50,790 bases of DNA from a virus, in IMG/VR virus record IMGVR_UViG_3300029319_000084, positions 1-50,790 of that record. The stretch is one strand, 5' to 3'. The position numbers were made by a program, and so were the translations under genes. Positions within the stretch are counted from its first letter, which is position 1. Every line of letters begins with the position of its first letter. Below the pieces are notes generated by a model. That model searched no databases and was not told where the DNA came from. It was given only the letters and a program-made list of their open reading frames with translations. Of the stretch, positions 24,487-34,699 are shown one piece after another.

Positions 24487-27400
24487 ATGACCACCGCATA
24501 CGATAAAAATAAGATGGGAAGTATTCCCTACTACAATGACTTTGATGAGCAAAAGAAGTTTTTGCAAGTCTTGTTCAAGCCCGGTTTCCCTGTTCAGGCT
24601 AGAGAACTTTCACAGGTTCAGTCTATTCTTCAAAACCAAATTGAGCGTTTTGGTAATCACATTTTCAAAAATGGCTCTGTTGTTGTCGGTGGTGCTGTAA
24701 ACGAAAGTAATGCGGCTTTCGTTAGAATTGATACAGACTCAACTTTATCAGAAACAACGCTTAATAATATGGTTGGACAAATTATTCGTGGCACAAGCGG
24801 TGGAGTCACGACTGATGCTCGTGTTGTTGCTGTCTCTGATAAACCTGCTGGTGCTTCTTTTTCCAACGACCCATATCAAGTTTTATTCTGTCAATATTTG
24901 ACACCGGGACAATACCACGAAAATCAACGACTTTCAACTGTTGGTGATGGTAACATTGGCGTTGCAGTCACTTCTCTTTCTGGTCAAAGTGCAGTTGGTG
25001 TAGGCACAGTCTCTAACTTCATTACCGTGAATGATGGTGTCTACTTCACGGATGGTTACTTTGCCTTAAATAATCGTCAGTCATTTGCTGCTTATAATTT
25101 AAGTGATGATAATTATCGTGACTTCTCTGACCCTACCGCCTCTATTGGCTTCCAAGTTAAAAAAACTATTGTCACCGTAGATGATGATTCATCTCTAAGA
25201 GATCCGTCTTTTGGATTTAGTAACTTTAACGCTCCGGGTGCAGATCGTTACAAAGTTGAATTGGAGTTGTCGCAAAAAGGATTAACCGGATCAGAGATTC
25301 TTGGATTTGATATTATTAATGATGATAATTTCTTTGAACTTGTTCGTGTTGTTAATGGTACAACGACAAGAAAAATTAAATATCCAGATTATGCTGAACT
25401 AGAAAAAACTTTGGCAAGAAGAACTTACGATGAATCTGGTCACTACACCGTTCGCCCGTTTGAATTGGAAGTAGATACTTACCGTGATACTTTTAACATT
25501 ACCGATACAAGCAAATTTGGTGTCAAACTTGGACCCGGAAAAGCGTATGTTAAAGGCTTTGAGTTTGAAACAATCTCAAACACAAAATTAGAGGACACCT
25601 ACCCAACTGAAACTATTGAAGTTTTTAGCAGAGAAACAATAAATCTTGGTGCGTTTATTCGCGTTACTGATGGATCAAGTCCAATCGTAAGTAAACTTGC
25701 CAATATCACCGACATTGGTGGTAGTAGGTTTGGCAACTCGTTTTTACAGGGACAAAAATTCTTTGTATACGCGACATCATCACAGGGTGGTAATTTAGTC
25801 AAAGTTGGCTCATTCAATCTGAAAAATTTATTCTTTGATTCTGGTGACTCTGGATCTGTAAGAATTTATATTAGTAATCTTGTGTCAACACCTACAGACG
25901 GGCTGGGACTCGCAGATGCCACTCTTTGTAGCACCGGAGATTTGGATAAAGGGCAAGCCCCATCAGATACCGGAAACTTTAGCACATTCAATCTGACTAA
26001 AAATGAAGATAGAATTTTCCCCGGAAACCCAAGACTTTTATTCAAAGTTGGTGAGGGTGTTCAAAGTCTAACAAATCCGGTCAACTTCTCCATGTCTCGT
26101 CCATTCAGAGTTATCACCGATACAAATGGACAAGTCACCTTAAGTGCGACTGATTCAAAAAGAAAGTTTGTCGGCAGCAGAGGAAATGTTCAAGGTGCAA
26201 ACATCACACCAACCTACATTATTCAAAATGGATCAGAAGTTGCAATCAGAAGAACTGAAGAATTTACAATTGATGATACAACTGGTGAAATGAAAGTTAC
26301 AATTAGGACTCGCAACGATGAAGGTGATTTAGTTGTTGCTGGCTCTAATGTCAGGGTTGTAATCTTTGCACCACTTGAGGGAACCGATTCCCAAGCGATC
26401 CGCAAGAAGGTTTTATCGGGGGACATCACAAAGACTTTCTCAACGATCACCTCAAATGGTGTTGTTGATCTTGGTGTCACTGATGTTTTCTCAATCACAT
26501 CAATTACCGATGGCACTAAAAATGATGTGACTGATAGGTTTGAACTGGATGATGGTCAACGGTTGGATGCTTACGATTTTTCATCCCTCAGACTTCGCCC
26601 AGATAGTGTTGCACCAACGGTAAGTTCGGACAACCCACTCACTGTTGTTTATAAAAGATTTAACCGAACTGGTGCAGATGGACCGTTTACTGCCGATAGT
26701 TATACCTCAGTTTCCTCATCTGACATCCCTAAGTTTAACGGTTTGAAACTTTCAAACTTTGTTGACTATCGCCCAGATCGTCAATCCAGCACCATCAATA
26801 ATGCTGATGACTCTTACAGTTATGCCCTCGCAGGTGATGGGTCTTGTGATCCTGTAACACCTCCAGTGGATGATGTTGATGTTATTACCGTGAGGTATGG
26901 GGCAAGAATTGATAGCGTGGTTCTCACTCAAGATCGTGAATTCATTATTATTAAAGGTGTTCCTTCTGCGGTTGATCCTAAACCACCTGCTGTTTCACCC
27001 AATGATATGGAACTTTATCGTCTCATCATTCCAGCGGACGCATCGGTCCCCGAAGATATCAGAGTTGTCTATATTGATAATCAAAGATTTACCATGCGTG
27101 ATATTGGTGTTCTTGAAGAAACTCAAGAAACTGATGGTGATGCAAACTATCGTCGTGGCTTGATAAGTCAGGCGGTTGCGAGAGCAAATTCAACAGATAC
27201 GTCTGTCCCAGTATCTTTGAGTGGTGTATTTGTTGATGAATTTATCGGTCATGCCAACGCTGATGTATCAAGAGTAAACTACAATGTAGCCATTGACCCG
27301 CTTCGCAATAGAATGTATCCACCATTTAACAGTGAGTCCATCGGTGTCAGTGCAGATGCGATTACGAATACAGGAACGGTCATGCCGTCCTCCTTTGATC

Positions 27401-30078
27401 GCGTTATTATGACACAATTTACAGAAACAGCATTTTCAAAGGATACTAACACCACCGGAACTAGAGAGGCTATCAATCCTTATGGATCTGTTGATTATTA
27501 TGGTTCTCTCAAACTCTCACCATTCTGTAGTAATTACTGGGGCGTGACTAAAAAACCAAAAGTCTCTGCCAACTCAGACGGACAATTAAACAACTGGGAA
27601 CTTGATATTACCGTGAGAAGAAACGGTGATGTCACAGGTCGTGATGGGGGATTTGGAACGACTTGGAGAGACTGGGAGATTCACTGGTTTGGTTCAAGGT
27701 TTGAAAGTTTAGAAAATACATCTTTTGTTAGTCCTCTTAATCGTGATTATCGTGGGGGTGATCTTCAAACTGCATTTGTGACACGAAGTTTATCTAGAAG
27801 GCTCGTCAGAAGAATTAGAGATAAAATTTTAGACTTCTCAATCAAACCCTTTATTGCCGAAACAAACATTAAGTTCTTGGCTGAGGGTATGCGACCAAAC
27901 TCTACAGTTTACGCTTACTTGGAGGATGATCTTTTAGGTGGTCCATTTACTGTCGGCGTAACTGGAGCGGTTCAAGAAAATATTACCATTCCATCCGATA
28001 CGTTTACAATTGGACAAAAACGTATTACCGTGTTGGATGACGAATCTGGTGACGTTACCAAAGCAACAACTTCCTCTGATGCCTTTTTCTTTGCAGAAAG
28101 AATGCTTGATACCTCATTGAATGGTGTCTCTTTTACAAGACCACCAATCATCAGAAGAGAAGCATCAAACACAAAATCCCTTAAATTTGAATCATATTCA
28201 GATTTGTTTGATAGTAGTGATAATGTTGTAATTAACTCCTTGAATCCAATTCATCAAATCTTCACGGTGAATCCTGATAACTATCCAAATGGCACTTTCT
28301 TAACAGATGTCACCCTGTTCTTCAATGAACAAACTGAAAACGAAACGCCGATTAGTATCAGCATTAGACCAACTGTGAATGGTATTCCATCTAAATCAAT
28401 TATTATTCCTTTCTCTGAAGTCACCAGAGCCGCGACGGTGGCAACTTTTGATGCAACAGATGATACGGTTTCAAATGGATCAAGATTTACATTTAGCACT
28501 CCGGTTTACTTACCACCCGGAGATTATTCGCTTGCAGTTCAAACTAATGATTTAAGCGTTGAAATTTACACCAACGTGACAGACGTTGAAAGAGCAGAGT
28601 TTGGTCCACTGTATCTCCCAGAAAACAACGGGTCAAACGTTGCATATAACGACAGAAGACTTTGTGTTGAAATGAGATCGGCAGCGTTTGGAACAGACGC
28701 AGGAGGAGGTCAAGTTCTTAACCCGTCTGTTAGTCTGCCATTGTTAAACACAAATTTCACCACAGACCTTCTGTATATTTCTAATTCAGAAGAAAATAAT
28801 TCCATTTTTAATAACACTGTAAGTCTTGTCGCTGGCAGTGCGTCCAAAACTCTTAGACAAAATGCAAGCACAGAAACAGGTAGATCAACCGTGTCAAACG
28901 GTAGTTTACAATTTGACATGCAATTTACTGGCAACTACTCCACGGTAGTAGATGTTGATCAAGTTTCTGCTTTAAGTGCCACCGTTCAAATGAGTGACGC
29001 AGGATCATATGAGGGAAATGAAACATCAAGCGAATTGGCACTGATTGATGGAAATGATTTGGGCGCACCAGCCGTCGCAAGGTATTATAGTAAAATTGTT
29101 GATATTAGTGATCGTGAGGCTGCCGATAGTTTGGCAGTATATGTTGACGGATCATTCTCTCAACGAGATCAAGTTCAAGTTTTTGCTAAAGTTTTAGGTA
29201 CTAAAACAGGTAATATTGATACTGAGCGATACTATCAACTTTATCCTGATGGAGATACGAGAGAGAAGTCTCCTGTGGGAACGGCATCAACACTCTTTGA
29301 GGTATATGACCCCAATTTGGGAGATCCTGAAGGTGCTGATACTCCCCCTCCTCCAGCGTCGGGTAACTTCCCACCAAATGTAAGATTTACACAATATCTT
29401 ATCAAAGTTATTTTTAACGGTGAATTAACTGACGGAGATTCTATTCCATACATTGATGGACTCTCAGCACTTCCGTTAAGACAGAACGTTGGCATTCTCA
29501 ATTTTGCCAGAGCCATTCCTCCCGGTTCCATCTTAGCGTATGGAAGTGAAACGGCTCCCAATGGATTCGTCCCATGTAATGGTGCAGTCCTTGAACAAAC
29601 TGGTGTATACAATAATTTGTATCAAGCGATTGGCACAAGATATAATGATGGTACTGAGGGTAGTAATCAATTTAGAGTTCCTGATCTGACCGCAAGAGTT
29701 CCAGTTGGCTCAGGATTACTTGATGGTAGAAGTAGAACAATTGGTAGCACTGGTGGATCACATCGCCTTCAAGGTCACAGACACCACTTGCTTTCTGGTG
29801 GTGGTGGAGGCAACCTCGCACAAAGTAGAAGTTTCTCTAGGGCGGAGATGACTGACAAAAACAAGAGCATTGCACCCGGTATTTCTGAGGGAAGTGGTGC
29901 AACAGATAATGACAAATATAAACTCGGAACTGCGCTTAATGTTGCGGAGCAACGAGATGCTCGTTTGGCGATATCCGGTAATCCTATTGATTCAGATGAT
30001 TATACCTTATTGGGTGGTGAGGATCTGACAGAACAAATGCCACCATTCCAAGTCGTGAATTACATTATTAAGTATTAA
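24487..30078 (+). CDS. Giant baseplate/fibre protein: DUF4815-type N-terminus and tail-collar C-terminus
   Basis: This 1863-residue protein joins two known phage modules. The N-terminus (residues 10-60: IPYYNDFDEQKKFLQVLFKP, VQARELSQVQSILQNQIERFGNH) is the DUF4815-type domain of large marine T4-like baseplate proteins. The C-terminal 180 residues form a tail-collar domain: PPGSILAYGSETAPNGFVPCNGA, YNNLYQAIGTRY, FRVPDLTARVPVG, GGSHRLQGHRHH, then MPPFQVVNYIIKY. Collar domains end short-fibre and wedge proteins such as T4 gp12 and gp10, and often hold metal-binding histidines; an HRHH cluster is present here. The middle is beta-rich. It may serve as gp10 together with a fibre-type tip. GAGGAG precedes the ATG. 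Confidence 0.85.
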   Translation: MTTAYDKNKMGSIPYYNDFDEQKKFLQVLFKPGFPVQARELSQVQSILQNQIERFGNHIFKNGSVVVGGAVNESNAAFVRIDTDSTLSETTLNNMVGQIIRGTSGGVTTDARVVAVSDKPAGASFSNDPYQVLFCQYLTPGQYHENQRLSTVGDGNIGVAVTSLSGQSAVGVGTVSNFITVNDGVYFTDGYFALNNRQSFAAYNLSDDNYRDFSDPTASIGFQVKKTIVTVDDDSSLRDPSFGFSNFNAPGADRYKVELELSQKGLTGSEILGFDIINDDNFFELVRVVNGTTTRKIKYPDYAELEKTLARRTYDESGHYTVRPFELEVDTYRDTFNITDTSKFGVKLGPGKAYVKGFEFETISNTKLEDTYPTETIEVFSRETINLGAFIRVTDGSSPIVSKLANITDIGGSRFGNSFLQGQKFFVYATSSQGGNLVKVGSFNLKNLFFDSGDSGSVRIYISNLVSTPTDGLGLADATLCSTGDLDKGQAPSDTGNFSTFNLTKNEDRIFPGNPRLLFKVGEGVQSLTNPVNFSMSRPFRVITDTNGQVTLSATDSKRKFVGSRGNVQGANITPTYIIQNGSEVAIRRTEEFTIDDTTGEMKVTIRTRNDEGDLVVAGSNVRVVIFAPLEGTDSQAIRKKVLSGDITKTFSTITSNGVVDLGVTDVFSITSITDGTKNDVTDRFELDDGQRLDAYDFSSLRLRPDSVAPTVSSDNPLTVVYKRFNRTGADGPFTADSYTSVSSSDIPKFNGLKLSNFVDYRPDRQSSTINNADDSYSYALAGDGSCDPVTPPVDDVDVITVRYGARIDSVVLTQDREFIIIKGVPSAVDPKPPAVSPNDMELYRLIIPADASVPEDIRVVYIDNQRFTMRDIGVLEETQETDGDANYRRGLISQAVARANSTDTSVPVSLSGVFVDEFIGHANADVSRVNYNVAIDPLRNRMYPPFNSESIGVSADAITNTGTVMPSSFDRVIMTQFTETAFSKDTNTTGTREAINPYGSVDYYGSLKLSPFCSNYWGVTKKPKVSANSDGQLNNWELDITVRRNGDVTGRDGGFGTTWRDWEIHWFGSRFESLENTSFVSPLNRDYRGGDLQTAFVTRSLSRRLVRRIRDKILDFSIKPFIAETNIKFLAEGMRPNSTVYAYLEDDLLGGPFTVGVTGAVQENITIPSDTFTIGQKRITVLDDESGDVTKATTSSDAFFFAERMLDTSLNGVSFTRPPIIRREASNTKSLKFESYSDLFDSSDNVVINSLNPIHQIFTVNPDNYPNGTFLTDVTLFFNEQTENETPISISIRPTVNGIPSKSIIIPFSEVTRAATVATFDATDDTVSNGSRFTFSTPVYLPPGDYSLAVQTNDLSVEIYTNVTDVERAEFGPLYLPENNGSNVAYNDRRLCVEMRSAAFGTDAGGGQVLNPSVSLPLLNTNFTTDLLYISNSEENNSIFNNTVSLVAGSASKTLRQNASTETGRSTVSNGSLQFDMQFTGNYSTVVDVDQVSALSATVQMSDAGSYEGNETSSELALIDGNDLGAPAVARYYSKIVDISDREAADSLAVYVDGSFSQRDQVQVFAKVLGTKTGNIDTERYYQLYPDGDTREKSPVGTASTLFEVYDPNLGDPEGADTPPPPASGNFPPNVRFTQYLIKVIFNGELTDGDSIPYIDGLSALPLRQNVGILNFARAIPPGSILAYGSETAPNGFVPCNGAVLEQTGVYNNLYQAIGTRYNDGTEGSNQFRVPDLTARVPVGSGLLDGRSRTIGSTGGSHRLQGHRHHLLSGGGGGNLAQSRSFSRAEMTDKNKSIAPGISEGSGATDNDKYKLGTALNVAEQRDARLAISGNPIDSDDYTLLGGEDLTEQMPPFQVVNYIIKY

Positions 30079-30097
30079 GTAAGGACTACATAGTATT

Positions 30098-33000
30098 ATG
30101 GCAGAACCAGATTTTCCACCACCACCCGGCATTTCAGGCGGCGAAACATTAGCCGTTCTTTCTTCAGATGATCTTTTTGTTACATGGTTTGATAGAACGA
30201 ATGCTTTGATTGATGCTGTCAATCCGCTTGAAATTTACGGTCTTACCGCGATGGCTGGTGGATCAAATGATGGTATTACTCTTGCGATTGATAACACCAC
30301 TGGTATTTACAGCGTTGGTTTTTCAACACCCGCACTAATTCACGGAAATACTGAGTTCGTTGATGGAATTACATTCTCCGGTAATTATGTTTCGTTCAAT
30401 GGTGGCACAGTTGACTTTAGCGGTTCTACACTTTATGGAAATGTAGTAAGAACTTTCAATGGGGAAACTGGAGATGTCATCTTTAGTGCAAATGCGAATC
30501 TTCCCGGTGGTGCTAACGGACAAATTCTTGTTTACAATGCTGATGGTGCAACGTGGGAAGCCCAAAACTTCTTCATGGGAGTCACAACCGATATTATCTT
30601 AGCGGGTCCGAGTGGTGGGTTACTTCTCGGTGTGACCAGTGGTGATGCAGGAAACTATTACAGAAAAGGCACGATTCAACTTGGTGGACCAACTGCTGGT
30701 ATTCTGTTTAGAGATGATACGAGAACTAACTCTCACCAAAGAGGTATTTTTGTAAATTATACTGATCGTGACTTTAGAATTGAGGGTGGGGACACTGCCG
30801 GTAATCTTGATACCACAAACAGTCCATACGTTAATATCTCAACTCTTAATAGAAGAATGGGATTGTTTGGCGTTACCAGTCCGGATGCTCCGATTCATTA
30901 CAGAGCCAGAGGATTCGGACAAAGAGAACTGTTAATTGAAACACAGAATGGTAATACATTTGGTTTACAAATTCAGAATGCCCTTGCTACTGTAAACATG
31001 GGAGAGGTTGATGAATTCAAGTTTGATATTTCAACAAATGCAAACAATCAAGGACAATTCAGAGTTTCCGGTGGCACTGCGTCATCAAAATCAAGTGTAA
31101 TTTATGCAAATCAAAGTGGTGATGTTGTTGTAGGTGGAGGCAGCAGAACATCATCAGGTGGGTCTGGATCTCTCAACCTTGCAAGCGGAGAGTTGAGAGT
31201 CGGTGGAGTCACCGGAGAGTCTGGTTACGTCCTCACATCAACTGGTGTAAGTGCAAGTTGGCAAGAAGCCGCTGGCGGTGGTTTTGAAGAAGTAATCATT
31301 GATGGTCAAGACTTTGCCGGTTCCACAAATCCAAACTCACTTGTTCTGAGTCCGGGTCAAAATATTAATCTAAGAGGCTTTTCTTCTGGGGCAAGTGTCG
31401 GTGTAACAGTTGAATCATTTATTCATACTTACGCAGAGGGTGTACCAACTCTTTTTGGTGCTACAAATGAAGGTATTAATATTAAAGGCACACCCGGTGA
31501 TATACAAGTCACAGCGGTTAGCGGAAGTATAAATGGTGTCCAGACAGTTAATTATCAAATTCAAACTCTTGGTGGTGGACCTGAAGGCTCTGACGGCATC
31601 ACTGGACTTAACGCTTTCTTCATTGAAAGTGCAACATCTCCATCTGTAACTGGTCCTTCCTTTGAAGGTCTTCGTGTTACCACGACTGGTGCAGGAATCA
31701 CAGCAACATTTAGTCCGGGTCTTACGACAGGCACTTTAGACCTTGAAGTCACTGGCGTTGGTGGTGGTGGAGCCACTGGAACCACAGGAAGCACAGGTAC
31801 GACAGGATCAACAGGAGCCACCGGAGCAACAGGTGCAACTGGAGCCACAGGCGGAACGGGTGCTACGGGCGGAACTGGTGCTACTGGTGGCACTGGAGCC
31901 ACAGGTGCTACCGGAAACGCAGGATTCAGGTACGAATACTCAGCCTCCACTCCAAACTCTGGTCAATTTAATTACAACAAAGCAGATGGTGAATTTAAAG
32001 TTCACTTTACAACTGCCGATGGTTTGAATATTCAAAATTATCTTAACAGCATTACTAATGGTGGTGATCTGGCATTTGCGATTGCCAGCGACGGTGGTGC
32101 TGTTGCAACTGTCAAATCATCTAGTGTGGGTAGTGGTGCTTCGGTAAGAACAATCGGTGGTGTGACCACTGATAGTGGAACATTTACTGCCGGTGAAGAA
32201 ATTTTCTTCAACTTTTCACCATCTGGCGGTGGAACCGGAGCCACGGGTGCGACCGGAGCAACGGGAGCCACTGGAGCAACGGGTGCGACTGGAGCCACTG
32301 GTGCAGATTCTACTGTCGCTGGTCCAACTGGCACTACTGGTGCGACGGGTGCGACAGGTGCAACTGGTTCAGATGGTTTGACCGGAGCCGCAGGTTTTAG
32401 ATACAAAACTAAAACAGCATCTATACCCAGCGGTGCTATTTTGTTTAACGGTGCGGCTGATCCAAACTTTGCTGTTTCAATCACATCTGATAGTGGAGAA
32501 AGTTTAAAGCCATACTTGGAAACAATCGCCACAGACAGAAATGATAGAATTTATGTTCAAAGTTTGGACGGAAGCAGTCATTACTCCGGTAGAGTCACTG
32601 GAACACAAGACAACACATCTAGCATCACTTTCACTGTTACTGACACAACAGGTACTTTCTATACCACAACCGATACTGATGTTTATCTTTACTTTATCGC
32701 TGGTGGCACTGGTGAGCGAGGACACACTGGTGGAACGGGAGCCACGGGAGCAACCGGGGCGACTGGTGCTACAGGAGCGGGCGGTATTCAATTCAGAGTT
32801 GATGCTTATAATAACACAAGCACAAACCCTGCTGCCGGTGGCATGTGCTATGAGATTGATGCCAAAACTCTTAGATTTGACGATACAGACTTCACAGGTC
32901 AATCAATCGCAGCACAATTCTTCTTAGGTTATCCGGCGGTTGGCGACACGATCAATGTCTCATTCACTAATCTTGTTAGTGGTGCATCCAGAGGTTTTGT

Positions 33001-34606
33001 CTCAGGTAAAATTAAAACGATCACAAACACGGGATCACTCATCACTGTTGTCCTTGAAGATGGAGATTCAGGTAATTTCCCCGGTCAACAACAAGTGCCA
33101 GTTCCAGCAGGTGCGTTTGCTTTTGTAAACTTTGCCAAATCTGGTAGTCAGGGGGCGGCTGGTGCAGATGGTTCCGCAGGATCTACTGGTGCGACCGGAC
33201 CCTCTTCACCGTTTAGATACACAATTAGAGATGTAGCCGATAACCCCGGAACACCGACAGCCGGACAAGTAGTCGTTGATACTAATGGCTCAGGTTCCAG
33301 TAGTAATATCCCATTCATTAGATTCGGATCAACTGATCTTGACGGAAAAGACATTGATACCTTTATTGATGATTTCTGTGATGTGGGTGATATGGTTCAT
33401 CTTTCATCAGTTGATGATGATTATTATGGATTTGGTAGGATTGTTCTTACCGAGGGAACAGGTACAAATCCTGCTACTCGTAGATTGAGAATTTCGGGCT
33501 TCACGGCTGATGGTTCTTTCTCAGCGGGATCAACCGAAGTGTCTGTGCATATTTCTAAACGAGGTTCAACTGGTGGTGTTGGTGATCTTCAATACTATTC
33601 AATTGACGATGAGTCACCATTCCAAAGCACAGAAGCAAATAAGATTTCTCAAATCAAAATTGAAAATGATACTACTAACAATAGTTTCATTACAATGACC
33701 AGAGAAACAAACTCTGCCGAGGACGGAAACGATCAAATTAGGATTAAATTCTCAGGATCTCTCGGTGGTGATGGGGCAAGTGCAGTTGGTGAATATCGTA
33801 TTGATGAAATTACACCGACCACAAGTTCTTATGGGTCTGCTGTTGGCGATCACAATAACATGCAGCCCGGATTTACAATTCCTGCACCTGCCTCTTCAAC
33901 TGCTTGGTGGCAGACATATACTCTTTCTAGGGTTGTGTCAGTTCCATTTAGTAGGTCAGCCAGCCAAGCACAACAATGGCAAAGTGCAGGCGCATCCTCT
34001 TACTTCACTTCAGACTCGGTAACTCCTAATACGAATGGAAATAGTAGCCTAGATGATAGGGGCTTCCCAGCGGCGATTGATGTTTCTGATTTTACAAGTT
34101 CACCATTTGGATCAGATACTACCGGAAATGTGCTTTTGTTAGAAAAAGGCTATATGTATAAAGTATCATATGAAGTCACAATGGCAGGTGGAACAGCGGG
34201 TGTATCTAATACTACTTTGCAAATTCTTGCGTGTGAAGGACGAGATGCTCAAAATAATAGCGCGGAATCATCACCCTCCCAAGCGACCGATGGCGGTGGT
34301 GCTAGAAGTGATGCGTTTGGCACTCAATATACGTTTGTTCAGACTTCTGGAGTTCCTCAGACTGGTAGACTCGCAGATGCCGGAGAGGGACTCAATGGTG
34401 CTTTGTATTCAACAGGACAGAGAAGTGAACTCTCTAGAGATTACATGCAATCATTCAATTATGGTGTTCAAACCAAATCAATCAGTGGCTTTATTGACTT
34501 GAGACAGGCTATTTATGATAAAGGTGTCGTTTTAGCCTTGTCATCAAGAAGCCCAAATCCGGCAAGATTCTTGAGTGCAAGACGTATGGTTGAGGTCGTT
34601 AAATAA
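30098..34606 (+). CDS. Modular tail fibre with collagen-like linkers (1502 aa)
   Basis: The N-terminal 550 residues are beta-rich. Four collagen-like Gly-x-Thr/Gly-x-x blocks follow, at about residues 558-605, 712-766, 869-896 and 1016-1034. Each is followed by a related domain of about 100-115 residues that starts with an FRY-type motif: FRYEYSAS, FRYKTKTA, QFRVDAYN and PFRYTIRD. A fifth start, LQYYSIDD near 1158, follows a shorter KRGSTGG linker. Such layouts belong to trimeric fibres for host recognition. The C-terminus is globular with no collar domain. AAGGA lies 12 bases before the ATG. A weak late-like sequence at 30069-30078 (TAAGTATTAA) deviates at two bases and is not called. Confidence 0.85.
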   Translation: MAEPDFPPPPGISGGETLAVLSSDDLFVTWFDRTNALIDAVNPLEIYGLTAMAGGSNDGITLAIDNTTGIYSVGFSTPALIHGNTEFVDGITFSGNYVSFNGGTVDFSGSTLYGNVVRTFNGETGDVIFSANANLPGGANGQILVYNADGATWEAQNFFMGVTTDIILAGPSGGLLLGVTSGDAGNYYRKGTIQLGGPTAGILFRDDTRTNSHQRGIFVNYTDRDFRIEGGDTAGNLDTTNSPYVNISTLNRRMGLFGVTSPDAPIHYRARGFGQRELLIETQNGNTFGLQIQNALATVNMGEVDEFKFDISTNANNQGQFRVSGGTASSKSSVIYANQSGDVVVGGGSRTSSGGSGSLNLASGELRVGGVTGESGYVLTSTGVSASWQEAAGGGFEEVIIDGQDFAGSTNPNSLVLSPGQNINLRGFSSGASVGVTVESFIHTYAEGVPTLFGATNEGINIKGTPGDIQVTAVSGSINGVQTVNYQIQTLGGGPEGSDGITGLNAFFIESATSPSVTGPSFEGLRVTTTGAGITATFSPGLTTGTLDLEVTGVGGGGATGTTGSTGTTGSTGATGATGATGATGGTGATGGTGATGGTGATGATGNAGFRYEYSASTPNSGQFNYNKADGEFKVHFTTADGLNIQNYLNSITNGGDLAFAIASDGGAVATVKSSSVGSGASVRTIGGVTTDSGTFTAGEEIFFNFSPSGGGTGATGATGATGATGATGATGATGADSTVAGPTGTTGATGATGATGSDGLTGAAGFRYKTKTASIPSGAILFNGAADPNFAVSITSDSGESLKPYLETIATDRNDRIYVQSLDGSSHYSGRVTGTQDNTSSITFTVTDTTGTFYTTTDTDVYLYFIAGGTGERGHTGGTGATGATGATGATGAGGIQFRVDAYNNTSTNPAAGGMCYEIDAKTLRFDDTDFTGQSIAAQFFLGYPAVGDTINVSFTNLVSGASRGFVSGKIKTITNTGSLITVVLEDGDSGNFPGQQQVPVPAGAFAFVNFAKSGSQGAAGADGSAGSTGATGPSSPFRYTIRDVADNPGTPTAGQVVVDTNGSGSSSNIPFIRFGSTDLDGKDIDTFIDDFCDVGDMVHLSSVDDDYYGFGRIVLTEGTGTNPATRRLRISGFTADGSFSAGSTEVSVHISKRGSTGGVGDLQYYSIDDESPFQSTEANKISQIKIENDTTNNSFITMTRETNSAEDGNDQIRIKFSGSLGGDGASAVGEYRIDEITPTTSSYGSAVGDHNNMQPGFTIPAPASSTAWWQTYTLSRVVSVPFSRSASQAQQWQSAGASSYFTSDSVTPNTNGNSSLDDRGFPAAIDVSDFTSSPFGSDTTGNVLLLEKGYMYKVSYEVTMAGGTAGVSNTTLQILACEGRDAQNNSAESSPSQATDGGGARSDAFGTQYTFVQTSGVPQTGRLADAGEGLNGALYSTGQRSELSRDYMQSFNYGVQTKSISGFIDLRQAIYDKGVVLALSSRSPNPARFLSARRMVEVVK
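31769..31912 (+). repeat. Collagen-like (Gly-Ala-Thr) tandem block 1
   Basis: Sixteen imperfect 9-base units of GGN-(GCN/ACN)-AC(N) code for Gly-x-Thr triplets. Codon choice varies between units, so the repeat is conserved at protein level more than at DNA level. It links the fibre shaft to the first FRY domain. Confidence 0.85.
32231..32395 (+). repeat. Collagen-like tandem block 2
   Basis: Gly-Ala-Thr triplets run from 32231, with an ADSTVA interruption near 32302-32322, and resume to 32395. This interruption resembles breaks in other phage collagen stretches and may allow bending. Confidence 0.8.
32702..32785 (+). repeat. Collagen-like tandem block 3
   Basis: Nine Gly-x-x triplets occur, including GERGHT, then four Gly-Ala-Thr copies, between the second and third FRY-type domains of the fibre. 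Confidence 0.75.
33143..33200 (+). repeat. Collagen-like block 4 (short)
   Basis: A shorter Gly-x-x block (GSQGAAGADGSAGSTGATG) sits between the third and fourth FRY-type domains. Confidence 0.65.
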
Positions 34607-34699
34607 AAGATGCGGGTCATGGCTTGATTCAAAATAACTTTTCCAAAAAGTATAGGAAGCCACGTTCCAATACATATAAAAGGAAAAGGAGCGGAATAA
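34607..34699 (+). other. 93-base gap between tail fibre and gp13
   Basis: This is the longest non-coding stretch of the window. It has a small inverted repeat (ACTTTT/AAAAGT near 34637-34651), nested within GGCTT/AAGCC (34621-34625 and 34656-34660). No T-run follows, so it is not a clear terminator. A late-type box occupies 34669-34676 and AAGGAG lies near 34686-34691. No tRNA or small ORF is evident. Confidence 0.5.
34669..34676 (+). promoter_or_regulatory. Late-type box (AATACATA) for the head/neck genes from gp13
   Basis: The box fits NNTA(A/C/G)ATA. The predicted +1 near 34682 gives an 18-base leader with AAGGAG ahead of the ATG at 34700. Confidence 0.5.

Noticed and set aside
24481-24488. 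TATAAATG before the giant baseplate gene, one base from the T4 late box
   Set aside because: It overlaps the ATG itself, so the predicted +1 would fall inside the coding region downstream of the well-placed GAGGAG site.
31561-32532. Long minus-strand open frames rich in Pro-Val-Ala opposite the collagen-like blocks
   Set aside because: They are mirror images of the Gly-Ala-Thr codon repeats of the fibre gene. They have no Shine-Dalgarno sequence and no independent coding character.
31769-32785. Repeat blocks that could look like a CRISPR or minisatellite array
   Set aside because: The unit is 9 bases, in frame, without spacers, and codes for Gly-x-Thr triplets, so it is a protein repeat.
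34598-34605. GTTAAATA at the end of the tail fibre gene
   Set aside because: It matches the late pattern but overlaps the stop codon with no gene start within about 95 bases, and a better placed box exists at 34669-34676.
34607-34699. Possible tRNA in the largest intergenic gap
   Set aside because: There is no T-loop-like sequence or cloverleaf pairing; only a short inverted repeat is visible.
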